Positions 1 to 12,657 of a stretch of 64,000 nucleotides of DNA are shown here, piece after piece. The DNA lies in NCBI GenBank assembly GCA_963680875.1, contig OY804579.1, positions 15,143,506 to 15,207,505 on the forward strand. Direction: 5' to 3'. A program made the translations under genes and the position numbers. The notes beneath the pieces are model-generated. The model was not told where the DNA came from and ran no database searches. It saw only the letters and a program-made list of their open reading frames with translations. This stretch comes from Bathymodiolus brooksi. Taxonomy: Eukaryota; Mollusca; Bivalvia; Mytilida; Modiolidae. The stretch's first letter is position 1. Each line of letters begins with the position of its first letter.

Positions 1-105
1 CTGAAGTTATCAGACTTCAACTATTGTCTGCTGTCCGACCACTAGAACTGAAGTTATCACACTTCAACCATTTTCTGCTGACTGACCACTAGAACTGAAG
101 TTATC

Positions 106-350
106 ACACTTAAACCATTGTCTGCTGACTGACAACTAGAACTGAAGCTATCATACTTCAACTACTGTCTGCTGATCACTGATAACTAGAACTGAAGTTA
201 TCACACTTCAACCACTGTCTGACCACTAGAACTGAAGTTATCACACTTCAATCATTGTGTGCTGACTAACAACTAGAACTGAAATTATCACACTTCAACC
301 ACTGTCTGCTGACTGACAACTAGAACTGAAGTTATGACACTTCAACCATT
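106..350 (+). repeat. 245-bp segment, copy 1 (partner at 2251-2495)
   Basis: A block of five to six units with the markers CACTTAAACC, GAAGCTATCATAC, CTGATCACTG, a 40-bp unit, TTGTGTGCTG and GAAATTATC occurs here and again exactly 2,145 bp downstream. A few single-base differences separate the copies (for example GATAACTAG at about 181 against GACAACTAG). The match ends where GTTAGCTG replaces GTCTGTTG. Confidence 0.85.
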
Positions 351-2250
351 GTTAGCTGACAGACCACTAGAACTGAAGTTATCACACTTCAACCAGTCTG
401 CTGACTGACCACTAGAACTGAAGTTATCACACTTCAACCACTGTCTTCTGATCACTGACAACTAGAACTGAAGTTATCACACTTCAACCATTGTCTGTTG
501 ACTGACAACTAGAACTGAAGTTATCACACTTCAACCAGTATGCTGATTGACCACTAGAACTGAAGTTATCACACTCCAACCATTGTCTGTTGACTGACAA
601 CTAGAACTGAAGTTATCACACTTCAACCACTGTCTGCTGACTGACAACTAGGACGGAATTTATCACACTTCGACCATTGTCTGCTGACTGACCACTAGAA
701 CTGAGGTTATCACACTTCAACCACTGTCTGCTGACTGACAACTAGAACTGAAGTTATCACACTTCAACCAGTCTACTGACTGACCACTAGAACTGAAGTT
801 ATCAGACTTCAACCATTGTCTGCTGTCCGACCACTAGAACTGAAGTTATCACACTTCAACCATTTTCTGCTGACTGACCACTAGAACTGAAGTTATCACA
901 CTTCAACCATTGTCTGCCGACTGACCACTAGAACTGAAGTTATCACACTTCAACCATTTTCTGCTGACTGACCACTAGAACTGAAGTTATCACACTTCGA
1001 CCATTGTCTGCTGACTGACAACTAGAACTGAAGTTATCACATTTCAACCAGTCTGTTGACTGACCACTAGAACTGAATTTATCACACTTCAACCATTGTC
1101 TGCTGACTGACCACTAGAACTGAGGTTATCACACTTCAACCACTGTCTGCTGACTGACAACTAGAACTGAAGTTATCACACTTCAACCATTGTCTGTTGA
1201 CTGACCACTAGAACTGAAGTTAACAGACTTCAACCATTGTCTGCTGTCCGACCACTAGAACTGAAGTTATCACACTTCAACCATTGTCTACTGACTGACA
1301 ACTAGAACTGAAGTTATCACTATTCAAACAGTCTGCTGACTGACCACTAAAACTGAAGTTATCACACTTCGACCATTTTCTGCTGACGGACAACTAGAAC
1401 TGAAGCTATCACACTTCAACCATTGTCTGCTGACTGACCACCAAATCTGAAGTTATCACACTTAAACCATCGTCTGCTAACTGACAACTAGAACTGAAAT
1501 TATCACACTTCAACCATTGTCTGCTGACTGACCACTAGAACTGAAATTATCACACTTCAACCATTGTCTGCTGATTGACCACTAGAATTGAAGTTATCAC
1601 ACTTCGACCATTGTCTGCTGACTGACTAGAACTGAAGTTATCACACTTCAACCATTGTCTGCTGACTGACAACTATAACTGAATTTATCACGCTTCAACC
1701 ATTGTCTGCTGACTGACCACTAAAACTGAAGTTATCACACTTCAACCATTGTCCGCTGTCCGACCACTAGAACTGAAGTTATCACACTTAAACCATTGTC
1801 TGCTGACCGACAACTAGAACTGAAGTTGTCACACTTCAACCATCGTCTGCCGACTGACCACCAAATTTGAAGTTATCACACTTAAACCATTGTCTGCTGA
1901 CTGACAACTAAAACTGAATTTATCACACTTCAACCAGTCTGCTGACTGACCACTAGAACTGAAGTTATCACACTTCAACCATTGTCTGCTGACTGACCAC
2001 TAGAACTGAAGATATCACACTTCAACAATTGTCTGCTGACTGACCACTAGAACTGAGGTTATCATTCTTCAACCATTGTCTGCTGACTGACCACTAGAAC
2101 TGAAGTTATCACACTTCAACCACTGTCTGCTGACTGACCACTAGAACTGAAGTTATCACACTTCAATCATTGTCTGCTGACTGACAACTAGAACTGAAGT
2201 TATGACACTTAAATATTGTTAGCTGACTGACAACTAGAACTGAAGTTTTC

Positions 2251-2495
2251 ACACTTAAACCATTGTCTGCTGACTGACAACTAGAACTGAAGCTATCATA
2301 CTTCAACTACTGTCTGCTGATCACTGACAACTAGAACTGAAGTTATGACACTTCAACCACTGTCTGACCACTAGAACTGAAGTTATCACACTTCAATCAT
2401 TGTGTGCTGACTGACAACTAGAACTGAAATTATCACACTTCAACCACTGTCTGCTGACTGACAACTAGAACTGAAGTTATGACACTTCAACCATT
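2251..2495 (+). repeat. 245-bp segment, copy 2 (partner at 106-350)
   Basis: This copy shares the same ordered set of rare variants as 106-350 at a constant offset of 2,145 bp, checked at CACTTAAACC (108/2253), ACTGAAGCTATC (141/2286) and GACACTTC (336/2481). It suggests an older duplication whose intervening part has since been scrambled. Confidence 0.85.
2331..2370 (+). repeat. Exemplar 40-bp unit variant (deleted tail)
   Basis: CTAG-to-CTAG distance is 40 bp. The tail goes straight from TGTCTG to ACCACTAG, losing 7 bp of the CTGCTGACTGACC region. The loss lies between two copies of the short word CTGA/CTG, as expected for slippage. It recurs as a marker, for example near 5063, 17890, 24840 and 48290. 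Confidence 0.92.
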
Positions 2496-2639
2496 GTCTG
2501 TTGACTGACCACTAGAACTGAAGTTATCACACTTCAACCAGTGTCTTCTGATCACTGACAATTAGAACTGAAGTTATCACACTTCAACCACTGTCTGCTG
2601 ACTGACCACTAGAACTGAAGTTATCACACTTTAACCATC

Positions 2640-4080
2640 GTCTGCTGACTGACTACTAAAACTGAAGTTATCACACTTGAACCATTTTCTGCTGACTGAC
2701 CACTAGATCTGAAGTTATCAAACTTCAAACATGGTCTGCTGACTGACCACTAGAACTGAAGTTATCACACTTCAACCATTGTTCACTGACGACTAGAACT
2801 GAAGTTATCACACTTCAACCATTTTCTGCTGACTGACCACTAGAACTGAAGTTATCACACTTCGACCATTGTCTGCTGACTGACAACTAGAACTGAAGTT
2901 ATCACACTTCAACCAGTCTGCTGACTGACCACTAGAGCTGAAGTTATCACACTTCAACCATTGTCTACTGACTGACAACTAGAACTGAAGTTATCATTCT
3001 TCAACCATTGTCTGCTGACTGACCACTAAAACTGAAGTTATCACACTTCAACCATTGTCTGCTGACCGACAACTAGAACTGAAGTTATCACACTTCAACC
3101 ATCGTCTGCTGAGTGACCACCAAATCTGAAGTTATCACACTTCAACCATCGTCTGCTGACTGACTACTAAAACTGAAGTTATCACACTTCAACCATCGTC
3201 TGCTGACTGACTACTAAAACTGAAGTTATCACACTTGAACCATTTTCTGCTGCCTGACCACTAGAACTGAAGTTATCACACTTCAAACATTGTCTGCTGA
3301 CTGACCACTAGAACTGAAGTTATCACACTTCAGCCATTGTCCACTGACGACTAGAACTGATATTATCACACTTCAACCATTTTCTGCTGACTGACAACTA
3401 GAACTGAAGTTATCACACTTTGACCATTGTCTGCTGACTGGCAAATAGAACTGAAGTGATCACACTTCAACCAGTCTGCTGACTGACCACTAGAACTGAA
3501 GTTATCACACTTCAACCATTTTCTACTGACTGACAACTAGAACTGAAGTTATCACTCTTCAACCATTGTCTGCTGACTTACCACTAAAACTGGAGTTATC
3601 ACACTTCAACCATTTTCTGCTAACCGACAACTAAAACTGAAGTTATCACACTTCAACCATCGTCTGCTGAGTGACCACCAAATCTGAAGTTATCACACTT
3701 CAACCATCGTCTGCTGACTGACTACTAAAACTGAAGTTATCACACTTCAACCATCGTCTGCTGACTGACTACTAAAACTGAAGTTATCACACTTGAACCA
3801 TTTTCTGCTGACTGACCACTAGAACTGAAGTTATCACACTTCAAGCATTGTCTGCTGACTGACCACTAGAACTGAAGTTATCACACTTAAACCATTGTCC
3901 ACTGACGACTAGAACTGAAGTTATCACACTTAAACCATTTTCTGCTGACTGACCACTAGAACTGAAGTTATCACACTTCGACCATTGTCTGCTGACTGAC
4001 AACTAGAACTGAAGTTATCACACTTCAACCAGTCTGCTGACTGACCACTAGAACTGAAGTTATCACACTTCAACCATTGT
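2640..4080 (+). repeat. 558-bp higher-order repeat, about 2.6 tandem copies
   Basis: Diagnostic variants recur at 558-bp spacing: ACTTGAACC at 2675, 3233 and 3791; GACGACTAG at 2788, 3346 and 3904; GAGTGACCACCAAATC at 3111 and 3669. The block contains 12 units, including two CATCGTCTG units with GACTACTAAAAC ends, the CCATTTTCTG unit and the 43-bp unit. Copies differ at many single positions (for example GGTCTG at 2733, CAGCCATTG at about 3331), so it is older than the blocks to the right. Copy limits used: 2640-3197, 3198-3755, 3756 to about 4080. Confidence 0.88.
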
Positions 4081-5067
4081 CTTCTGACTGACCACTAGAA
4101 CTGAGGTTATCACACTTCAACCACTCTCTGCTGACTCACCACTAAAACTGAAGTTATCACACTTCAACCAGTCTGCTGACTGACCACTAGAACTGATGTT
4201 ATCACATTTCAACCATTGTCTGCTGTCCGACCACTAGAAATAAAGTTATCACACTTCAACCATTGTCTACTGACTGACAACTAGAACTGAAGTTATCACT
4301 CTTCAAACAGTCTGCTGACTGACCACTAAAACTGAAGTTATCACACTTCAACCAGTCTGCTGACTGACCACTTGAACTGAAGTTATCACACTTCAACCAT
4401 TGTCTGCTGACTGACCACCAAATCTGAAGTTATCACACTTAAACCATCGTCTGCTGACTGATAACTAGAACTGAAATTATCACACTTCAACCATTGTCTA
4501 CTGACTGACAACTAGAACTGAAGTTATCACACTTCAACCATTGTCTGCTGACTGACCACTAGAATTGAAGTTATCACACTTCGACCATTGTCTGCTGACT
4601 GACAACTAGAACTGAAGTTATCACACTTCAACCATTGTCTGCTGACTGACCACCAAACCTGAAGTTATCACACTTAAGCCATTGTCTGCTGACTGACAAC
4701 TAAAACTGAATTTATCACACTTCAACCAGTCTGCTGACTGACTACTAATACTGAAGTTATCACACTTCAACCATTGTCTGCTGACTGACCACTAGAACTG
4801 AAGTTATCACACTTCAATCATTGTCTGCTGACTGACAACTAGAACTGAAGTTATGACACTTAAACCATTGTTAGCTGACTGACAACTAGAACTGAAGTTT
4901 TCACACTTAAACCATTGTCTGCTGACTGACAACTAGAACTGAAGTTATCATACTTCAACCATTGTCTAATGACTGACAACTAGAACTGAAGTTATCACAC
5001 TTCAACCACTGTCTGCTAATCACTGACAACTAGAACTGAAGTTATTACACTTCAACCACTGTCTGAC
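4081..5067 (+). repeat. Satellite units without a clear local higher-order period
   Basis: This is a mixed run of 47-, 45- and 50-bp units. It contains TGCTGTCCGACC, ACCAAATCTGAAG, AGAATTGAAG with TTCGACC, and GAAGTTTTCACAC markers that reappear in the blocks further right. No gene or unique sequence is present. Confidence 0.8.
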
Positions 5068-8011
5068 CACTAGAACTGAAGTTATCACACTTCAATCATT
5101 GTCTGCTGACTGACAACTAGAACTGAAATTATCACAATTCAACCACTGTCTGCTGACTGACCACTAGAACTGAAGTTATCACACTTAAACCATTGTTAGC
5201 TGACAGACAACTAGAACTGAAGTTATCACACTTCAACCAGTCTGCTGACTGACCACTAGAACAGAAGTTATCACACTTCAACCAGTCTGCTGACTGACCA
5301 CTATAACTGAAGTTATCACACTTCAACCAGTCTGCTGATCACTGACAACTAGAACTGAAGTTATCACACTTCAACCGCTGTCTGCTGACTGACAACTAGA
5401 ACTGAAGTTATCACACTTCATCCAGTCTGCTGACTGACCACTAGAACTGAAGTTATCACACTTCAACCATTGTCTGCTGTCTGACCACTAGAACTGAAGT
5501 TATCACACTTCAACCACTGTCTGCTAACTGACCACTAAAACGGAAGTTATCACACTTCGACCATTGTTTGCTGACCGACAACTAGAACTGAAGTTATCAC
5601 ACTTCAACCATCGTCTGCTGAGTGACCACCAAGTCGGAAGTTATCACACTTCAACCATGTTCTGCTGACTGACCACTAGAACTGAAGTCACCACACTTCA
5701 ACCATTGTCTGCCAACTGATCACTAGAACTGAAGTTATCACACTTCAACCATTGTCCACTGAGGACTAGAACTGAAGTTATCACACTTCAACCATTTTCT
5801 GGTGACTGACCACTAGAACTGAAGTTATCACACTTTGACCATTGTCTGCTGACTGACAACTAGAACTGAAGTTATCACACTTCATCCACTGTCTGACCAC
5901 TAGAGCTGAAGTTATCACACTTCAATCATTGTCTGCTGACAACTAGAACTGAAGTTATGACACTTAAACCATTGTCTGCTGATCACTGACAACTAGAACT
6001 GAAGTTATCACACTTCAACCATTCTATGACCACTAGAACTGAAGTTATCACACTTCATTCATTGTCTACTGACTGACAACTAGAATTGAAATTATCACAC
6101 TTCAACCACTGTCTACTGACTGACAACTAGAACTGAAATTATCACACTTCAACCACTGTCTGCTGACTGACAACTAGAACTGAAATTATCACACTTCAAC
6201 CAGTCTGCTGACTCACCACTAGAACTGAAGTTATCACACTTCAACCAGTCTGCTGACTGACCACTAGAACTGAATTTATCACACTTCAACCACTGTCTGC
6301 TGATCACTGACAACTAGAACTGAAGTTATCACACTTCAACCACTGTCTGCTGACTGACAACTAGAACTGAAGTTATAACACTTCAACCAGTCTGCTGACT
6401 GACCACTAGAACGGAAGTTATCACACTTCAACCATCGTCTGCTGACTGACCAGCAAATCTGAAGTTATCACACTTCAACCATTTTCTGCTGACTGATCAC
6501 TTGAATTGAAGTTATCACACTTCAACCATTGTCCACTGACGACTAGAACTGAAGTTATCACACTTCGACCATTGTCTGCTGACTGACAACTAGAACTGAA
6601 GGTATCACACTTCAACCATTGTCTGCTGACTGACAACTAGAACTGAAGTTATCACACTTCAACCACTGTCTGCTGACTGACAACTAGAACTGAAGTTATT
6701 ACACTTCAACCAGTCTGCTGACTGACCACTAGAACTGAAGTTATCACACTTTAACCATTGTCTGCTGTCCGACCAATAGAACTGAAGTTATCACACTTCA
6801 ACCATTGTCTACTGACTGACAACTAGAACTGAAGTTATCACTATTCAAACAGTCTGCTGACTGACCACTAAAACTGAAGTTATCACACTTCAACCAGTCT
6901 GCTAACTGACAACTAGAACTGAAGTTATCACACTTCAAACAGTCTGCTGACTGACCACTAAAACTGAAGTTATCACACTTCAACCATTGTCTGCTGACTG
7001 ACCACCACATCTGAAGTTATCACACTTAAACCATCGTCTGCTGACTGACAACTAGAACTGAAATTATCACACTTCAACCAGTCTGCTGACTGACCACTAG
7101 AACTGAAATTATCACACTTCAATCATTGTCTGCTGACTGACCACTAGAATTGAACTTATCACACTTCGACCATTGTCTGCTGACTGACTAGAACTGAAGT
7201 TATTACACTTCAACCATTGTCTGCTGACTGACAACTAGAACTGAAGTTATCACACTTCGACCATTGTCTGATGACTGACCACTAGAACTGAGGTTATCAC
7301 ACTTCAACCACTCTCTGCTGACTGACCACTAAAACTGAAGTTATCACACTTCAACCAGTCTGCTGACTGACCACTAGAACTGATGTTATCACATTTCAAC
7401 CATTGTCTGCTGTCCGACCACTAGAACTGAAGTTATCACACTTCAACCATTGTCTACTGACTGACAACTAGAACTGAAGTTATCACTCTTCGAACAGTCT
7501 GCTGACTGACCACTAAAACTGAGGTTATCACACTTCAACCACTGTCTGCTGACTGACAAATAGAACTGAAGTTATCACACTTCAACCATTGTTTTTCGTC
7601 CGACCACTAGAACTGAAGTTATCACACTTCAACCATTGTCTACTGACTGACAACTAGAACTGAAGTTATCACTCTTCAAACAGTCTGCTGACTGACCACT
7701 AAAACTGAAGCTATCACACTTCAACCAGTCTGCTGACTGACAACTAGAACTGAAGTTATCACACTTCAACCATTGTCTGCTGACTGACCACCAAATCTGA
7801 AGTTATCACACTTAAATCATCGTCTGCTGAATGACAACTCGAACTGAAATTATCACACTTCAACCAGTCTGCTGACTGACCACTAGAACTGAAATTATCA
7901 CACTTCAACCATTGTCTGCTGACTGACCACTAGAATTGAAGTTATCACACTTCGACCATTGTCTGCTGACTGACTAGAACTGAAGTTATCACACTTCAAC
8001 CATTGTCTGCT
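5068..8011 (+). repeat. 2,944-bp higher-order block, copy 1 of 3 (complete)
   Basis: The block starts inside a 40-bp unit at CACTAG and ends inside a unit reading CATTGTCTGCT. Its next copy is joined at 8012 by the chimeric string TGTCTGCTCACTAG, found only at this kind of junction. Spacing of shared markers to copy 2 is 2,944 bp near the start (GAAATTATCACAATTC) and 1,655 bp after the deletion in copy 2. Spacing to copy 3 is 4,599 bp and then 4,646 bp. Confidence 0.9.
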
Positions 8012-9666
8012 CACTAGAACTGAAGTTATCACACTTCAATCATTGTCTGCTGACTGACAACTAGAACTGAAATTATCACAATTCAACCACTGTCTGCTGA
8101 CTGACCACTAGAACTGAAGTTATCACACATAAACCATTGTTAGCTGACAGACAACTAGAACTGAAGTTATCACACTTCAACCAGTCTGCTGACTGACCAC
8201 TAGAACACAAGTTATCACACTTCAACCAGTCTGCTGACTGACCACTATAACTGAAGGTATCACACTTCAACCATTGTCTGCTGACTGACAACTAGAACTG
8301 AAGTTATCACACTTCAACCACTGTCTGCTGACTGACAACTAGAACTGAAGTTATTACACTTCAACCAGTCTGCTGACTGACCACTAGAACTGAAGTTATC
8401 ACACTTTAACCATTGTCTGCTGTCCGACCAATAGAACTGAAGTTATCACACTTCAACCATTGTCTACTGACTGACAACTAGAACTGAAGTTATCACTATT
8501 CAAACAGTCTGCTGACTGACCACTAAAACTGAAGTTATCACACTTCAACCAGTCTGCTAACTGACAACTAGAACTGAAGTTATCACACTTCAAACAGTCT
8601 GCTGACTGACCACTAAAACTGAAGTTATCACACTTCAACCATTGTCTGCTGACTGACCACCACATCTGAAGTTATCACACTTAAACCATCGTCTGCTGAC
8701 TGACAACTAGAACTGAAATTATCACACTTCAACCAGTCTGCTGACTGACCACTAGAACTGAAATTATCACACTTCAATCATTGTCTGCTGACTGACCACT
8801 AGAATTGAACTTATCACACTTCGACCATTGTCTGCTGACTGACTAGAACTGAAGTTATTACACTTCAACCATTGTCTGCTGACTGACAACTAGAACTGAA
8901 GTTATCACACTTCGACCATTGTCTGATGACTGACCACTAGAACTGAGGTTATCACACTTCAACCACTCTCTGCTGACTGACCACTAAAACTGAAGTTATC
9001 ACACTTCAACCAGTCTGCTGACTGACCACTAGAACTGATGTTATCACATTTCAACCATTGTCTGCTGTCCGACCACTAGAACTGAAGTTATCACACTTCA
9101 ACCATTGTCTACTGACTGACAACTAGAACTGAAGTTATCACTCTTCGAACAGTCTGCTGACTGACCACTAAAACTGAGGTTATCACACTTCAACCACTGT
9201 CTGCTGACTGACAAATAGAACTGAAGTTATCACACTTCAACCATTGTTTTTCGTCCGACCACTAGAACTGAAGTTATCACACTTCAACCATTGTCTACTG
9301 ACTGACAACTAGAACTGAAGTTATCACTCTTCAAACAGTCTGCTGACTGACCACTAAAACTGAAGCTATCACACTTCAACCAGTCTGCTGACTGACAACT
9401 AGAACTGAAGTTATCACACTTCAACCATTGTCTGCTGACTGACCACCAAATCTGAAGTTATCACACTTAAATCATCGTCTGCTGAATGACAACTCGAACT
9501 GAAATTATCACACTTCAACCAGTCTGCTGACTGACCACTAGAACTGAAATTATCACACTTCAACCATTGTCTGCTGACTGACCACTAGAATTGAAGTTAT
9601 CACACTTCGACCATTGTCTGCTGACTGACTAGAACTGAAGTTATCACACTTCAACCATTGTCTGCT
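8012..9666 (+). repeat. 2,944-bp block, copy 2 of 3, with a 1,289-bp internal deletion
   Basis: The first 240 bp or so match 5068-5306. The sequence then jumps to match 6597 onward at an offset of 1,655 bp, so 1,289 bp corresponding to about 5307-6596 are missing. The switch is visible at about 8251, where GAAGGTATC (from 6597) replaces GAAGTTATC (from 5307). It ends with the same chimeric junction as copy 1. A small difference from copy 1 is AGAACACAAG near 8208 against AGAACAGAAG. Confidence 0.9.
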
Positions 9667-12657
9667 CACTAGAACTGAAGTTATCACACTTCAATCATTG
9701 TCTGCTGACTGACAACTAGAACTGAAATTATCACAATTCAACCACTGTCTGCTGACTGACCACTAGAACTGAAGTTATCACACATAAACCATTGTTAGCT
9801 GACAGACAACTAGAACTGAAGTTATCACACTTCAACCAGTCTGCTGACTGACCACTAGAACAGAAGTTATCACACTTCAACCAGTCTGCTGACTGACCAC
9901 TATAACTGAAGTTATCACACTTCAACCAGTCTGCTGATCACTGACAACTAGAAATGAAGTTATCACACTTCAACCGCTGTCTGCTGACTGACAACTAGAA
10001 CTGAAGTTATCACACTTCATCCAGTCTGCTGACTGACCACTAGAGCTGAAGTTATCACACTTCAACCATTGTCTGCTGTCTGACCACTAGAACTGAAGTT
10101 ATCACACTTCAACCACTGTCTGCTAACTGACCACTAAAACGGAAGTTATCACACTTCGACCATTGTTTGCTGACCGACAACTAGAACTGAAGTTATCACA
10201 CTTCAACCATCGTCTGCTGAGTGACCACCAAGTCGGAAGTTATCACACTTCAACCATGTTCTGCTGACTGACCACTAGAACTGAAGTCACCACACTTCAA
10301 CCATTGTCTGCCAACTGATCACTAGAACTGAAGTTATCACACTTCAACCATTGTCCACTGAGGACTAGAACTGAAGTTATCACACTTCAACCATTTTCTG
10401 GTGACTGACCACTAGAACTGAAGTTATCACACTTTGACCATTGTCTGCTGACTGACAACTAGAACTGAAGTTATCACACTTCATCCACTGTCTGACCACT
10501 AGAGCTGAAGTTATCACACTTCAATCATTGTCTGCTGACAACTAGAACTGAAGTTATGACACTTAAACCATTGTCTGCTGATCACTGACAACTAGAACTG
10601 AAGTTATCACACTTCAACCATTCTATGACCACTAGAACTGAAGTTATCACACTTCATTCATTGTCTACTGACTGACAACTAGAATTGAAATTATCACACT
10701 TCAACCACTGTCTACTGACTGACAACTAGAACTGAAATTATCACACTTCAACCACTGTCTGCTGACTGACAACTAGAACTGAAATTATCACACTTCAACC
10801 AGTCTGCTGACTCACCACTAGAACTGAAGTTATCACACTTCAACCAGTCTGCTGACTGACCACTAGAACTGAATTTATCACACTTCAACCACTGTCTGCT
10901 GATCACTGACAACTAGAACTGAAGTTATCACACTTCAACCACTGTCTGCTGACTGACAACTAGAACTGAAGTTATAACACTTCAACCAGTCTGCTGACTG
11001 ACCACTAGAACGGAAGTTATCACACTTCAACCATCGTCTGCTGACTGACCAGCAAATCTGAAGTTATCACACTTCAACCATTTTCTGCTGACTGATCACT
11101 TGAATTGAAGTTATCACACTTCAACCATTGTCCACTGACGACTAGAACTGAAGTTATCACACTTCGACCATTGTCTGCTGACTGACAACTAGAACTGAAG
11201 GTATCACACTTCAACCATTGTCTGCTGACTGACCACTAGAACTGAATTTATCACACTTCAACCATTGTCTGCTGACTGACAACTAGAACTGAAGTTATCA
11301 CACTTCAACAACTGTCTGCCGACTGACAACTAGAACTGAAGTTATTACACTTCAACCAGTCTGCTGACTGACCACTAGAACTGAAGTTATCACACTTTAA
11401 CCATTGTCTGCTGTCCGACCAATAGAACTGAAGTTATCACACTTCAACCATTGTCTACTGACTGACAACTAGAACTGAAGTTATCACTATTCAAACAGTC
11501 TGCTGACTGACCACTAAAACTGAAGTTATCACACTTCAACCAGTCTGCTGACTGACAACTAGAACTGAAGTTATCACTCTTCAAACAGTCTGCTGACTGA
11601 CCACTAAAACTGAAGTTATCACACTTCAACCATTGTCTGCTGACTGACCACCACATCTGAAGTTATCACACTTAAACCATCGTCTGCTGACTGACAACTA
11701 GAACTGAAATTATCACACTTCAACCAGTCTGCTGACTGACCACTAGAACTGAAATTATCACACTTCAATCATTGTCTGCTGACTGACCACTAGAATTGAA
11801 CTTATCACACTTCGACCATTGTCTGCTGACTGACTAGAACTGAAGTTATTACACTTCAACCATTGTCTGCTGACTGACAACTAGAACTGAAGTTATCACA
11901 CTTCGACCATTGTCTGATGACCGACCACTAGAACTGAGGTTATCACACTTCAACCACTCTCTGCTGACTGACCACTAAAACTGAAGTTATCACACTTCAA
12001 CCAGTCTGCTGACTGACCACTAGAACTGATGTTATCACATTTCAACCATTGTCTGCTGTCCGACCACTAGAACTGAAGTTATCACACTTCAACCATTGTC
12101 TACTGACTGACAACTAGAACTGAAGTTATCACTCTTCAAACAGTCTGCTGACTGACCACTAAAACTGAGGTTATCACACTTCAACCACTGTCTGCTGACT
12201 GACAAATAGAACTGAAGTTATCACACTTCAACCATTGTTTTTCGTCCGACCACTAGAACTGAAGTTATCACACTTCAACCATTGTCTACTGACTGACAAC
12301 TAGAACTGAAGTTATCACTCTTCAAACAGTCTGCTGACTGACCACTAAAACTGAAGCTATCACACTTCAACCAGTCTGCTGACTGACAACTAGAACTGAA
12401 GTTATCACACTTCAACCATTGTCTGCTGACTGACCACCAAATCTGAAGTTATCACACTTAAACTATCGTCTGCTGAATGACAACTCGAACTGAAATTATC
12501 ACACTTCAACCAGTCTGCTGACTGACCACTAGAACTGAAATTATCACACTTCAACCATTGTCTGCTGACTGACCACTAGAATTGAAGTTATCACACTTCG
12601 ACCATTGTCTGCTGACTGACTAGAACTGAAGTTATCACACTTCAACCATTGTCTGCT
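9667..12657 (+). repeat. 2,944-bp block, copy 3 of 3, with one extra 47-bp unit
   Basis: It matches copy 1 at an offset of 4,599 bp up to about 11210 and 4,646 bp afterward. The 47-bp change is one added unit carrying GAATTTATC near 11245. At its right end it runs on into CTGCTGACTGACAACTAG without the chimeric junction, as expected for the last member of a tandem series. Private changes include GAAATGAAG near 9953, CTGCCGACTG near 11318 and AACTATCG near 12463. Confidence 0.9.

Larger units (their letters stand above)
1..2639 (+). repeat. Heterogeneous, weakly ordered part of the array
   Basis: This stretch consists of 47-, 45-, 50-, 43-, 44- and 40-bp units in an order that I could not resolve into a long higher-order repeat. 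Single-unit variants are more diverse than further right (for example AGAACTGAAGATATCAC near 2010, TATCATTCTTC near 2055 and CTAGGACGG near 647). The opening units (1 to about 100), with CAGACTTC followed by GCTGTCCGACC, reappear at about 789-890. No gene or non-repeat sequence is present. Confidence 0.85.

Noticed and set aside
5132..5326. Minus-strand open frame of 64 codons with repeated WLKCDNF-type residues (also 9731-9925, 8076-8291)
   Set aside because: It is a run of 45-bp units that happens to stay in frame. The frame ends as soon as a 47-bp unit occurs, no ribosome-binding or promoter context is visible, and the same frame is broken everywhere else in the array.
6798..7010. Minus-strand open frame of 70 codons ending QSVDNG, repeated at 8453, 11444, 15049, 28363 and 33377; also the 76-codon frame at 32917-33147
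   Set aside because: The ending is the direct result of the 47-bp unit's frame shift into TGA. No independent sign of coding was found.
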